This document shows positions 21,333 through 32,858 of a DNA stretch of 64,000 nt, in pieces. The stretch's first letter is position 1, and every line of letters starts with the position of its first letter. The DNA is from Alloascoidea africana. Lineage: Eukaryota > Ascomycota > Alloascoideomycetes > Alloascoideales > Alloascoideaceae. A model generated the notes under the pieces. The model did not search any database and was not told the DNA's origin. It saw nothing but the letters and a program-made list of their open reading frames with translations. The DNA is taken from positions 1 through 64,000 of the forward strand of contig JAKTTT010000012.1 of assembly GCA_030581615.1 (NCBI GenBank). Direction: 5' to 3'. The translations under genes were made by a program, and so were the position numbers.

Positions 21333-23117
21333 TTATTCTGCCGCCGCCGCAACGCCCTTCTTTTTCCGTCTTTCTAACAGTGTGGCACCTTCCAATTTCA
21401 GATCAAAAACTCGAGCTTCAAGGTTCTCCTTGCCATCATGGTCTCCATGTCTGGAATCTCCGTCATCGTCATACTCATTAAGTTCATTTAAAACAGAGAG
21501 ATTCCCATTGCCCTTTCGAAGAGCACCTTCCTCCTCCATTCTATGAACAGCATTGGAAACATCGAATATTTCTCGTAAAGTGACAACCGCTGGAGAGTTG
21601 TAACCATTAGGCGATTGGGCATACGTTACGAGAGTCTTTGCTTGATTAATCGATTGCTTGTAATCATCACTGAGCTCTTTCGTAACGCCTTGATCTTGTT
21701 TCATCCACTTGTGATTCAGCATCTCATCTATAGTATACCGCTTTTCCGGATCAACCGTAAGCAAATGAGATACCAAATCTTTTGCGTCCTTACTAATGTC
21801 GTCCCACCAAGGACTAAGGAAAGTGTACTGTCCTCGCGCCACTTTTTCAGTAAGGGTCTCTATGTTTTCATCATAAAACGGAGGAAATCCACAGAGAACC
21901 GTGTACAGGACACAACCCAATGCCCACATATCCACACTTTTCGTATACCGTTCATCTCTAACGATTTCAGGCGCAGTGTAACCGACAGTTCCACAAGGAG
22001 TCTTCGTTTTACTATCCCAAACCTGTTTGGATAATCCAAAGTCTGCAAGTTTGACAACACCGACACCTCCAGACCCAACACCAGGAAGAAATTCCCCTTC
22101 GTCGGCCTTTTGAGAATGATCGTCACCTTTCCTAAACGCCTGCTTCTTTGAAGGAATGAACGGGATAGGGAAAAACAGAAGATTTTCAGGCTTGATATCA
22201 CGGTGAACTATTCCTGCTTCTTCATGGAGATATCGAACAGCGTTTGCAACCTGTGTAATGACGTGACGAGAAAGATCTTCTGAGAAATACGTCAAGCGTA
22301 CAATCTCTTGAAACAACTCGCCCCCAGGAACAAGTTCCTGTATGATATAATAGTACTGTTCGGCTTCCATGAAGGCCAAAAATGAGACGATATTTTTGTG
22401 TCTGAGTTGTCTCATTATGGCTACCTCTTTCAGAATGCTCGCTTTCTACACATCACCATTATTAGTAACAGAGGGTACATTACCAAGCAATACCGAAAAT
22501 CATACCTGAACAGCATCCATTTCATACTTCTTGATCACTTTTATCGCCACGGATTCACCGGTTTTCGTGTCCTTCGCACGATAAACGATTGAGAATGCTC
22601 CCCTACACACCACATGTTAGTAAAAGTTCCCTCCCCCAGTGGTGCAACCAACCACGAACACAAAAACCCCAAACCAAATACTCACTCCCCCATTTGCTCT
22701 AACAATACGTATCGATCGAGGCCAGGATATGAAGGTAGTTTAGACCTCTGCACGCCTTCCTCTTGCACTATTTGATGAGCGACTTCGTTGTACTTTTCTT
22801 TTGGTGCATTTTTCTCCGTTATAAGCACCTGGCTGATCGACTCCTTCGCAGTGTCCGCGGACGTGGCACTAGAGCTTGCATTCACACCCATAACCGGAAC
22901 TGTATTTAAAACTATAGACGGGCTGTCATAGGCCTGGCGTCCATGCCGAATGAAGTTCTTCAGATTCTGCAAACATTCAGTTGTTTAGTACTTGGAGCTG
23001 TCATACACAGTGTGGGCTCGAAAGTTCAACGGCATCCCGGGAAGCCAGAAAACACTATTGCAAAATGGACTGAAACCCCAGTTTCAAAAAGTGCAGACTC
23101 ACCTCGAGAACCACCAT
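21333..23117 (-). CDS. RCK2: Rck2/Srk1-like MAPK-activated protein kinase (4 exons)
   Basis: A CAMK-group Ser/Thr kinase of the Rck1/Rck2/Srk1 type, which acts below the Hog1/Sty1 stress MAPK and controls translation and the cell cycle under stress. Exons by hand: 23117-23103 (15 bp, MVVLE), 22966-22686, 22602-22506 and 22445-21333; 1506 bp, 501 residues. Donors are GTGAGT, GTGAGT and GTATGA; branch sites are TACTAAAC, ACTAAC and TACTAAT. The pre-kinase segment (NLKNFIRHGR...YNEVAHQIVQEE...LPSYPGLDRYVLLEQMG) is typical of this family. The spliced glycine loop is GEGAFSIVYRAKD. The catalytic loop HRDIKPENLL (D214), DFGLSK and the TPCGTVGYTAPE activation segment are intact. The C-terminus is Lys-rich (RRKKKG). 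It lies 249 bp downstream of RFA2 on the same strand. Confidence 0.92.
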
Positions 23118-23365
23118 TAGTAAGTTTTTACTCAAGTTTCTTCGCTCTGGGAATCGCAGCTCAACAGGTCGAGGGCTATCTGCTAGGGAGGGAGAGAGTG
23201 TGAAAGAGCACTTCGTACTAGGTCCTCTCCCCCCCCCCCCCCACATACATCCACACACCCGCAAACTCTGTGACGTAAATACGCAAAAAAGCTCATATAA
23301 TTTATTTCCATTTGCCTTCAATATGTAGAAAGTTATATCGTTTGAATTTAAATAGATAGAGATCT

Positions 23366-24232
23366 TCAAGTGAGGGAGAAATGGTAGTCATCCAGGGTAG
23401 AGTATACCTCTCCAGTCTCGACCAGCTTCTCCATGATCGCCATCACGTCCTCCGTCTTGATGCCCAGGGTGCGAGATATGAGGTTGACGTGCACTTCGTT
23501 TATGCCCTGGGCCATTTGCTGTTTCATAAAATCTGTTATTCGTCGCATGTCTGGAATATCGCCTCCGCTGACAAATAACTGTTGTTGATTTGCGCCATTT
23601 CCACTCGTGTCCTTTGCACGATGACCAGTTCGTTCCAAGTGCAAGTGACTGGCCTCCAACAGGTGATAGAGAACTTGATTATAATCGGTTATGGGTTTGA
23701 TCTGATCAATCGTGACCTGGATCCTCTCGTTATACGTTTTCAAAGTTCCAATGACCTTGGCATAGTGATAAAGTTCGAGCTTCGCTGTCCCCACTGGTAC
23801 ATCATCTTCTGGAGCTTCACTTATCCATTTTCGTGCATCCAAAACCCCAGTTCCATCTTCTAATCGGTAATTCAGCGTTGTCGTTGCATCGCTTATGTTG
23901 GTGATTTTACCAACAAACGACACTTGAAGTAAGTCATTGCCACTTAACTCGAACGTTCCATCTGGATGAGTTTGGATCATTTGGTTTATTTGCTTAAGCG
24001 TGACAGGTGTAACTGACTGACGCTGCTGAGTCTATCCACAACACAATTCTCAATTAGATATCTCGAACAAACCACAATGAACAAAATGGGCGTTCTGCTT
24101 ACTCTCGCTTCTTGGCTTCCTGCCCCAGAACCGGCGTTGAACCCGCCTCCGCTGAATGAATCGTCGTAGCCTTAAATATTAACATTAGTAGTGTATCATT
24201 ACGTGAATTGGGAATATATACTAACCTGACAT
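23366..24232 (-). CDS. RFA2: replication protein A 32-kDa subunit Rfa2 (3 exons)
   Basis: RPA2 is the middle subunit of the trimeric single-strand DNA-binding complex used in replication, recombination and checkpoint signalling. Exons by hand: 24232-24226 (only 7 bp, ATGTCAG), 24170-24103 and 24031-23366; 741 bp, 246 residues. The spliced N-terminus MSGYDDSFSGGGFNAGSGAG is the usual Gly/Ser-rich phosphorylation region. It is followed by the conserved SVTPVTLKQI, an OB fold (LLQVSFVGKITNIS...YRLEDGTGVLDARKW...VIGTLKTYNERIQVTI) and a C-terminal winged helix (INEVHVNLISRTLGI). Donors are GTTAGT and GTAAGC; branch sites are TACTAAT and TCTAAT. Somewhat shorter than the yeast protein (273). The 7-nt first exon is unusually small. 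Confidence 0.95.
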
Positions 24233-24645
24233 TGTGAAATGTGTACAGTGGTGTTTGCGTAAGATTTTGAAGAAGGACGCGTTGTTTTCGTGTTTTTCAC
24301 AAACTGGGAAAAAAGGAAAGCGTTACCCGGATAGACACCAACCCCAAGAGTATAAGAATCAGATTCAGAAACATCAGGCTAACAATCATGTGCATCAAAG
24401 CCACTGGATGAGCCTGGTTGAAACAAAGGCGATCCCTGGTGACTAAATTGTCTTGGAACATTGACAGGCGATATCTAGTCTTATTCGGCATGACCTAGAG
24501 ATGTGGTTTCAAAATAGAAAACCAAAATGACCGCATGCACTTTTTTTTGAACTGCTACCACCACCCCATCTCTATAGCCACGAATATGCTTTTAGATGTA
24601 TGGGATGGCCTATGGATTGAGAATACATTGTAGTGAAATTGGACT
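24233..24645. other. intergenic, RFA2 5' region
   Basis: The promoter side of RFA2, with no further gene seen. It ends where the A-rich tail of the left LINE copy begins (read on the minus strand). Confidence 0.45.
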
Positions 24646-25995
24646 ATTTCTTTTTTTTCCCCGTTTATATTACTGTGTCTAAAGTATTTACCATGCGAAC
24701 CCATACTCCTCTTACTCGTGCGAGAGCGGCACACTCAAACTTTTCAAGTTCGGGTGGATTCTTCTCGATTGAAACCGAAACATTCTGGAAGCGACTAGGA
24801 GGAGAGCTTTGATCAATCAGCAAACCGGCAAGCGCCTGGCGTTTGCGTCATAGCCGGGAACTCAGAGCTTATGGCTCACTCTGAGAACTCGTGCTACTTT
24901 GACTGCGAACCGTATACCTCAGCCTGTAGAACTCTACAAGCTTTGGGCTGTTCCCCTTTTTTAGCATTTCTGTTGTGGAGTGGAACTCAGCCACTCCGCT
25001 TGTGATTCTCTCCTCGTCCCACAGGGGGCACTCGACGACCTCATGCTCGAAGCGAGGTGCAAGATGGCCGCATCGGACATTTCTTTACATGATGATCCAT
25101 CAAACTCGTACCACTCAACAACTGAGCCAAGGCCAAGAGGATGGGTTTGGGTTCCTTGAAGTACTTTTGTAATAGCAAATCAGATTTCTGTGTCGGAATT
25201 TTCACTTTGTGGTCCTTGTTCGCTACATATCGTGGGTTTAACGTTATGGAGTCAAATTCTTGTTCCCAGAGTTCATTTGCGAATTCTCTACACAATTTCT
25301 TCCATGTGTTTTTCAACTGCGCTTGGGCCAGGTCTTTTTCTAAGTTCAAGCCTTCTTTGGTTAAGAATACCACTATCGACTTGATCTCGTCGGAGTTGTT
25401 GGTGCCTTCGGGAATGATTTTTTGTATGATGTGAGAGAGATGTTGGTCCTCGATTTCTCGAGAGATAGCGCCTGTTGATGAATTCCCTGGAGGTATGTTT
25501 AGCAGGAAATGGCCTTTTGTGGTAAGATTGGTTTCAATCAGTTTTATGTGGATAACTTGTGGTGAATGACATTGCTGAATGCCCCTACGATATCGATCAG
25601 AAGTAGACTTGATGCTTGATGTTGTATTCTATCAGGTTGGTTAAGGCATCGCTGGTGCTGAAATCCCTTCGGCCTCTTTGTAGATTTTGTTTGTTATTGC
25701 TTTTTCCAGAACTTTGCTAAGGCATTTTTTTTTTTTTTATTAGGGATATTGGTCGGTAGTTGGCTATCTTTGAATGATCTCGGTTGCCGCCCTTTGGGAT
25801 TACCGCGATGTTTGCTTCTTTCCATCGTGCTGGATGTCTGCCAAATTTGATGGCGCAGGTGAAGATGTCCAAAAGTTATTCTTTGAAGTTATTCTTTGAA
25901 CGCTTTTGACTCCCAAAGGATTTGAATTGCTCGGTTGCCTATACCGTCGGGGCCAGGAGCCATTTTTGGATGAAGTTTTCTTATCAATTCTCAAG
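24646..25995 (-). mobile_element. 5'-truncated, decayed LINE copy (3' half of ORF2)
   Basis: A non-LTR retrotransposon fragment read on the minus strand. Its 3' end, at about 24646-24660, is an A-rich tail (T-rich on the plus strand) after a terminal segment shared with the copies at 28240-28541 and 31880-32345. Upstream lie the C-terminal Cys/His region near 25050-25100, the NTWKKL/FANELW segment near 25270-25330, and pieces of reverse transcriptase (CAIKFGRHPARWKE, YRPISLIN-like and FSTSDALTNLIE) between about 25620 and 25990. The frame is broken several times, and the catalytic FVDD part is missing through an internal deletion near 25560-25640. Its 5' end abuts, head to head, the copy that starts near 25996. 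The clade looks Tad/I-like rather than L1-like; this is inference. Confidence 0.8.
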
Positions 25996-28545
25996 CAATC
26001 GATCAAGCGACCCCAAGAAAAAAGATATGCTTCTTTGCCAAACGATGGTGGTTTGAAGAAGTGAGCCAAGCATATCAGGAATACAAATACACATGCAAAT
26101 GGGACAGCGAAAATCGCGACAAAGCAAGGGAAAAGTTCCTAGATAAGTGCAAAACAGCAAAACGGGAATGCTGGGAAAGGTATCTAGCCACACTGGACCA
26201 TACCAACGTTTGGCATGCACTGAAATTGACGGAACCAAAACAGATTTCGACGCTCCCCGGTAAACTAGACGACCTGGCTGAAGAATGCGTCACTACCTTC
26301 TTCCCACCGTCAAGAGCTACTCAATTTCAAACAAATACCCACACTAACAACCCGCCAATACTCGAAGAAGGGGATATAGGAGAATTGATCAAGAAACTCC
26401 AACCGAAAAAGGCCTCTGGCCCTGACGGCATAAGTAATCGAACGGTCCAAATCCTCTGGGAGTCGAAAGTTTTCAAGGATCAACTATTGGACATCTTCAA
26501 CTGCGCCATAAAATTTGGCAGACATCCAGCACGATGGAAAGAAGTGATTATTGCGGCAATCTCGAAGGGCGGCAAAAGAGACCATTTAAAGCTAATCAAC
26601 AACAGGCCAATATCCCTAATAAATTGCCTTAGCAAAGTTTTGGAAAGAGCAATCACAAATAAAATCTACAAAAAGGCCGAACTATGGCTACCGTGCTACC
26701 AATTCGGCGGGAGACGAGGCTACAGCACTAGTGATGCGCTAACCAACCTGATAGAAAGATTACAAAACCAAACATCAAGTTTACTTTTGATAGATTCAAC
26801 AATGTCACCCACCACAAGCTTGGCACAAAACTTCTCAAACTAAGAATTGACCCACACATAGTCAATTGGCGCGCGAGCTTCCTACATCACCGGAAAACCA
26901 AGTTTAAAATCAACAACTAGATGTGCGACACGTCACACAATATCAATTGTGGAATACCGCGAGGATCACCGATATCTCCTCTGTTATTCCTAATTTACAG
27001 CGGGGATCTTTACGAAAAGATAACCAATATAGGCCTCCAAATCACAGGCTTTGTCGATGATATCACACTGTGCTCAACAGGGCCGGTTCATTTCAGAGAA
27101 AGGAAAATGCAAGAGGCGCTGGACGTGTGCGAAAGTTGGGCCAGGAAGAATGAAACGAGTTTCGACTACGGCCACAAATGTCAACTACTGTCAACAAAGA
27201 TACGGAAAAGCGAAAGACCAATGGAGCTTATCTTACCCAATGGTACTATCAAACGTGAAGACGAAGTGGTTTAACTGTTAGGGCTATGGATCGGCCCAAA
27301 GTTAACCTTCAACCATCACTTAACCAAGACAATCCCTCGAGTGAAGAGCACGATTTCGAGGGTCAAGCAGATATCAAAGATAAGCAAAGGAGTCAACGGG
27401 AAAGCCGTACTCCAAATGTATCATGCTTGTATCTTACTCAAACTTTTCTATGGGTCTGAAAACCATAGCACGAGAAAACGCATAGTCCGCGATAAGAAAA
27501 TCTCCACCCTACAAAACGAATGCTTGACAATGGCACTTGGTATCCTTAAATCCACAAATGTCCCAGTCCTTACTCTGGAAAGTGGCTGTTTTCCTATCCA
27601 CATAAAACTGATCGAATCCAATCTAAACAAAAAAGGCCGTTTTCTGCTGAACGTACCACCAGGGAACCCATCCAAAGGCACTATCTCTCAAGAAATCGAA
27701 GACCAGTCCAAATTAGACCAACATCTCTCTAACGTTATACAAAAAATCATTCCCGGAGGTACCAACAACTCCGACGAGATAAAATCGAGAGTGGTACTCT
27801 TAACCAGAGAAAGATTGAATTTAGAAAGAGACCCGACCCCAGAGCAAATGAAAAACACATGGAAGAAAGTGTTCAGAGAATTCGCAAACGAACTATGGGA
27901 AAAGAACTTGATTCCATAGCATTAAGTCCACAATATGTGGCGAACAAGGACCATAACGTGAAAATCCCGACCCAAAAATCCGACCTGCTTTGCAGAAGTA
28001 CTTCAAGGAACCCAAACCCATTCTCTCGGCCTTGGCTCAGTTGTTGAGTGGTACGAGTGTGATAGACCATCAGGTAAAGAAATACCTCTCCCCGGAGGAC
28101 ATAACTTGTCGCTGCTGCAAACTAGTGCCTCGCTTCGACCATGAGGTCATGGAGTGCCCCTTGTGAAAGGAGGAGAGAATCAACAGCGGGTTGGCAGAGT
28201 TCCAGTCCACGAAAGACATGTTAAGAAAGGAGAACATCCCAAAGCTTGTAGATTTCTATAGGCTGAGGTATGCGGTGAGCAGTCAAAGTAGCACGAGCAC
28301 TCAGAGTGAGCCATAAGTACTGAGTACCCAGATACGAAGCAAACGCCAGGCACTTGCCGGTTTGCTGATTGATCAAACCCTCTCCCTAGTCGCTTCCAGG
28401 ATGTCTCGGTTTCAATCGAGAAGAATCCACCCGAGCTTGAAAAGTTTGAGTGTGCCGCTCTCGCACGAATAAGAGGAATATGGGTTCGCATGGTAAATAC
28501 TTTAGACAAAGTAATATAAACGGGGGAAAAAAAAGAAAAGAAAAC
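25996..28545 (+). mobile_element. 5'-truncated LINE copy with most of the reverse transcriptase
   Basis: This plus-strand copy begins just after the endonuclease domain (ATPRKK and AKRWWFEEVSQAYQEY). It keeps the RT blocks KKASGPDGISNRTVQILWE, RPISLINCLSKVLERA, GRRGYSTSDALTNL, GIPRGSPISPLLFLIY and the catalytic GFVDDITL (about 27045-27070). The later NTWKKVFREFANELWE and a CRCCK...FDHEVMEC Cys/His region follow. The 3' end is the shared terminal segment with an A-rich tail near 28531-28545. The reading frame is damaged: a shift near 26785 at the first catalytic-Asp block, a stop at 26918-26920, another at 27272-27274, and further breaks after 27916. It cannot move by itself. The endonuclease is absent. 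Confidence 0.85.
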
Positions 28546-31500
28546 GGAATCGAAAAACTCCCCTGAAGAACTAGAGTATAAAAGCTAAAGCTATGTTTAA
28601 GATTACGTACCTGCCTGTAATCGCGAACATAGCCAGATCAGAAAAAGATATTTTATATTATATATCTCATTTAAGTTTATTCTTTGCATTTTAACCATTA
28701 AATTAAAAACCAATATTTATATTTTATGTCGCTATGCTAACGCACTAGGACCGAATCGGGAAAGGGCCGGCAGGTCCACACAGAGCATGAGAACCCAAAT
28801 CTCCACAGAATCTGCGGTTACCCATCGCAGTATACCCTTAGATATCATATATTGTAACTACCCGCCCTTTTCTCCTATTCTCGAGCTTTATTGCATTCAA
28901 TCTGTATTCTACTCCTTTATGACTATATAAAATCGTTGTTACTACTATTTCAATGGTTCTACAGGTAGAGGAGATAGTTTTGGAGGAAGCTGTGTATACT
29001 GAGAGACCTAGAGACTGAAATATCAGAGGAATCAAGCTACCAAGGAAAGGCCATGAATGAAAAGATCTATCAATGTCCATAGCTTCTTCCTGAAGCTCAA
29101 ATAAAGTCTTATTGAGAGGATTGCAAATCCTGTAAAAGCAGAAAGAGAATAATAAGCCTCTTTATAGACACGGCGTAATATCAGAGACGACATTAACACA
29201 CATCGGACTGGAAAATCTATATTTGATACGCTAGATACTGTCAAAAATCAGATAAATCGGTTCCATCAATAACATAAAGCTTGGTCCATTGCCTTGTTTC
29301 ACAAGGATCGGGCATTAATTAATACAATTGGATCATCTCAGAACTAAATCGGCGAATACATTTGTGAACTAGAGGTACCAGAATCAAACGATGTGCATGT
29401 AACAAGACAAGGCAGTTTATTTGTATCGACCTTCATCTTCTCGAAACTTTTCAAGTCGATTCTGCACAACTAGGGTTCTCGCACTGGAGTATGGAAAATT
29501 CAGAAAGCTCCGCACTACAGGTAATTGATACAACAGGCATCTACTCTTGAACATCAACAATCTCCAATGATATTCTCATGCCAATATATGAGTGAACTCT
29601 AGTAGATTTAGGTTGTTCATCAGCAAGTAGCCAAGTACTATAGTCAATATTGAATAGAAAGGTTCGTATTTAGCCGCTAATTACGGCCAACTAGGGATAG
29701 TTGACATTGGTTTATGTGCCTTCTATTTTTCGTTAAAAGTTCTAGCTTGGACTTCGCTTGTGGTGAAATCAAAAATGCCAAGTTGATGGTTTCTTGATGG
29801 TATCAACCGGTTTTATTGCATGATGATCGGTATTGTATTGAAAAGATTGTTCTTAGTGCTTAGCTATGGTCAACTAACGGATTGTTGAGTTTGATAGTCT
29901 GTGGGAAATGCTCGTCTAACTGGAGTAAACCTTGGAGATGATGGTCAGAAACTCACCATAAATGACGCTCCTACTCCTAATTCTCGCAAGGTTGTTGAAG
30001 GGTACCAAAGATGGAGCATGGTATCGATATCTGTATTACCATTAAGTGCTATTTGAAGTGATATGAGCTTGGAAACGCCGATTTATGTGTCCTCTTTTGT
30101 TCGTCGAACGCCCTCATTGTCTGGACTTGGCCTGCTCTAAAGCCGGACATACAAGCTAACAGGTTTGCAATTTCTTGATGGAAAATGAAGAAGAAAAAGA
30201 CTATAAACTATGTCGCCTTTGAAAAGGTATTCATTCTTCAACTGAGATCGTTTGTTGCTTCAAGAATAGGTCTCCCTTGTACAAGGTGAAAGGTGTGCCC
30301 GTTTTGCTCGACTTCACTGGAAATGAGCTCTTAAAAAATTCAGCAGCATGTTTTTTCGTCTTTTTTCTCTTTAAAACGAATTTTTAAGCGTCTTTAGCCA
30401 TGTTGTGTGGCCACTGTGTCGTTGAGAAGTTTCTGGTTACTCCTTAACTATGGGGCGAAGTTGGTGGAGGCTCTTTAACTATGGGAGCTGTGAAGAAAAT
30501 ATGTGGATTTGGCGGGCAGCCGTGAAAAAAATATGTTGTTAACTATGGGACCTCCTACATATTTATTCCACTGCTTAACTATGTGTTTTCAACATATTTT
30601 TTCATGGATACCTCTTAACTATGGGGGCGGGTGACCATGTGACTGAAGATTACCTAATGAGTCCATGGACACTTGTGGTGGTGTTGGAGCAATGGATAAG
30701 TTTGATTTTATATCACAGAAAAATACTAGCTTGCTTAAGTCGCCATTGAACTCCAAAAATATTACAAATTTACTACAGTGTATTCTTAGATCTGTAGATT
30801 CTATTATAAAACCAACAGCAAATTTGTGGCTTTAGAAATGGGGTAGTAATGGTTTTTCAAACAAAAAAAACAAAGTGCATGCGATCATTTTGGAACTCAT
30901 TGTATAATAAGCAAACGAAAACAGTCATTTCGTACAACGAATAGGTAGTTCAAATCACAATCTGGAATAGATCAAGGACAATTCCTCTTGGTAAAGTGCC
31001 ATATTATCCTGCCGATTTTCTTACTGGCTGGCCCTCCGTAAGCTAGAAAAAGGGGGACCATGTTTACTAGAAGTTGGAAGCTTAAAAATCAAGCGTCTGT
31101 AATCCTCAAAAGAACAAGGAGGAGGCTGAGATATAATTGCTATTGATATCAACACCAAAACATTCCGAGATTTTGGGGAATGGATGAAATTCTAACACTT
31201 GAGAAGATGCAAACAACTTAGCTTTTGGTTTTTGTTTTGGTCCACCTGCAGTATACATAAAGTTGTAAAACGGCATTGACATAAGGTGGAGTCGGACAAG
31301 AAAAATGCTATCCAATCTCCATCCCAATACTGGTTGAAAGAGCATGAAAATGTGCGAAACTGAGGACATTGGAACCATGAAAGCATAAACTTCGCTTGTT
31401 CTTACTGGGTATAACAATGTGCAAGGTTCATTTTGGAAGAACCCACAAGAACCCCGTCTGATGTGATGTAAGCATTCAAGCAGAGCAACAGATAGTCTGA

Positions 31501-31879
31501 CCACAGAAAGAATGAACAATGGACACTTTTGATAGGGAATACCAAGCGAAAGATTGCAAAGAAGGAACACTTTTAATACGAAGAAAAATCAGTTTGAACG
31601 AAAATGAATACCGAACAAGGCTCAGAAATCCCCTACCAGGATTCTATCTCTCTTCCTTGTGTTCACTAATTAGAGCTGCAGTTATCATCACCACGTTTGG
31701 CTGTCCAAACCTCGCCAAATGTAGTTCTCCAAAGACTAGAGACTCGCTAGAGGGGGCTTTTCTACACCCAAGTTTTCTAAGAGCCTTTTGGGTCTCCCAA
31801 ACCAAGCGCCAGACAGCAATTGTTCAAACCGTGTTTCGTCTGGAGGACATAGCCTATCTGCTTTTGGGTTTAGGCTATT
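28546..31879. other. 3.3-kb gene-poor interval beside the LINE pair
   Basis: No recognised gene. It contains a cluster of TTAACTATGGG-type repeats at 30444-30625 and many short frames without similarity. The longest is a minus-strand frame of 154 codons at 31106-31570, with no recognised domain. Together with the flanking LINE fragments it looks like a repeat-rich, low-constraint region. Confidence 0.5.
30444..30625. repeat. five dispersed TTAACTATG(GG) repeats with a hairpin
   Basis: TTAACTATG occurs at 30444, 30475, 30539, 30575 and 30615, four of the copies followed by GG or more. Between the third and fifth copies, GTGAAAAAAATATGTTG (about 30522) and CAACATATTTTTTCATG (about 30590) form an inverted repeat. 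The same 12-mer TTAACTATGGGG also occurs at 933-944. Confidence 0.75.
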
Positions 31880-32345
31880 TAGACTAAACAACCGTACTCC
31901 TTTACTCGTCCGAAAGGGGCGCTCTGAAACTTTAGGGAGCCTGAACTTTGTTCGCTTTATATCTGCTTTTCTGGCTTGGTCTGGGGGAAGAAAAATGAAG
32001 TAACCTACAAGACGGCACACGCCCGACCCTTGCGTCTCAACTACTCCGCTAATGAGTTAGCTCACATTAGTGGGTTACCCACTCCATACCTTCGCCTGTA
32101 GAATCTACAAGCGTGGATAGGTTCTCCTGATTGAACATATCTGGCGTGGACTGGATAATATCCAACCAGCTTTCTTTCCTCTCTTCCACAAAGGGCATTC
32201 CATGACCTCGTAATCATAGCTAGGAGCCTGGCGGTGCCCACATGTTCCAACCCAATTTGCGGCGGTTTCAGGAACTGACATTACCCTGCACACACACGAT
32301 GGAGCGTGAACTTCTGGAAGAATCGAAAAGGGCATCAAATGACTA
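31880..32345 (-). mobile_element. diverged 3' LINE fragment
   Basis: A minus-strand relic related to the LINE at 24.6-28.5 kb. The terminal segment ACTCCTTTACTCGTCCGAAAG (31895 on) corresponds to ACTCCTCTTACTCGTGCGAGAG of the left copy. The segment around 32090-32130 (CCTGTAGAATCTACAAGCG) corresponds to CCTGTAGAACTCTACAAGC. The frame at 32338-32105 carries the C-terminal Cys/His region (CRVM...CGHRQAPSYDYEVMECPLW). More diverged than the other two copies, hence a separate and probably older insertion or subfamily. Confidence 0.7.
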
Positions 32346-32858
32346 ACGCCATTTCATCGGGTATCTCGATACTTATGAATGCGATATCCATCTGTATCCA
32401 AGGCATTGATTGCGGCAATTCGTTGCCGTGCCAGTTATTTTCGTACCATTAACGTAGAACCTACAATTTCGAACTCTCAGCGGCAATTGCAAATACGCGC
32501 CGGCGATTGCACTTGGGGCGTTCAAGCTTGTGGATGGAGCACTTTATGGTTCCTGGCACAAGGCTTGCGCCGCGATGGAGATAGTGGACAAGAAGAGGTT
32601 TGGCGCCATTTCCGAGGCCTCTTGCTACACCCCCAGCAAGAACCAAGCAGGAATACATACCCATCGTTTAAAGTTTATCCCCCCCATAGGCTGAGTCTGC
32701 CTCAAACCGAATATGGCATTCCATTAGCTTCCAAGCAACGGACTTTACGGCTCTATAACGTTTCCAAATGGAGGCATGGTTCTCCAGCTTTACTATAAAT
32801 ACGTCTGAGATGCCCTGTCTGTTTGGTTTAGACCCTCTAACGCAATTGCATAAACAAA
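32346..32858. promoter_or_regulatory. upstream region of the MDR oxidoreductase gene
   Basis: Non-coding stretch leading to the start at 32859. A TATA box (TATAAATA) lies at 32794-32801, 58 bp before the ATG, and the ATG context is AACAAAATGG. No other gene is seen. Confidence 0.5.
32794..32801 (+). promoter_or_regulatory. TATA box of the MDR oxidoreductase gene
   Basis: TATAAATA lies 58 bp upstream of the ATG. The strongly biased codons of the gene make a TATA-driven, highly expressed promoter plausible. Confidence 0.5.

Noticed and set aside
31106-31570. 154-codon minus-strand frame
   Set aside because: No domain or family resemblance; lies in a repeat-rich gene-poor tract with overlapping frames.
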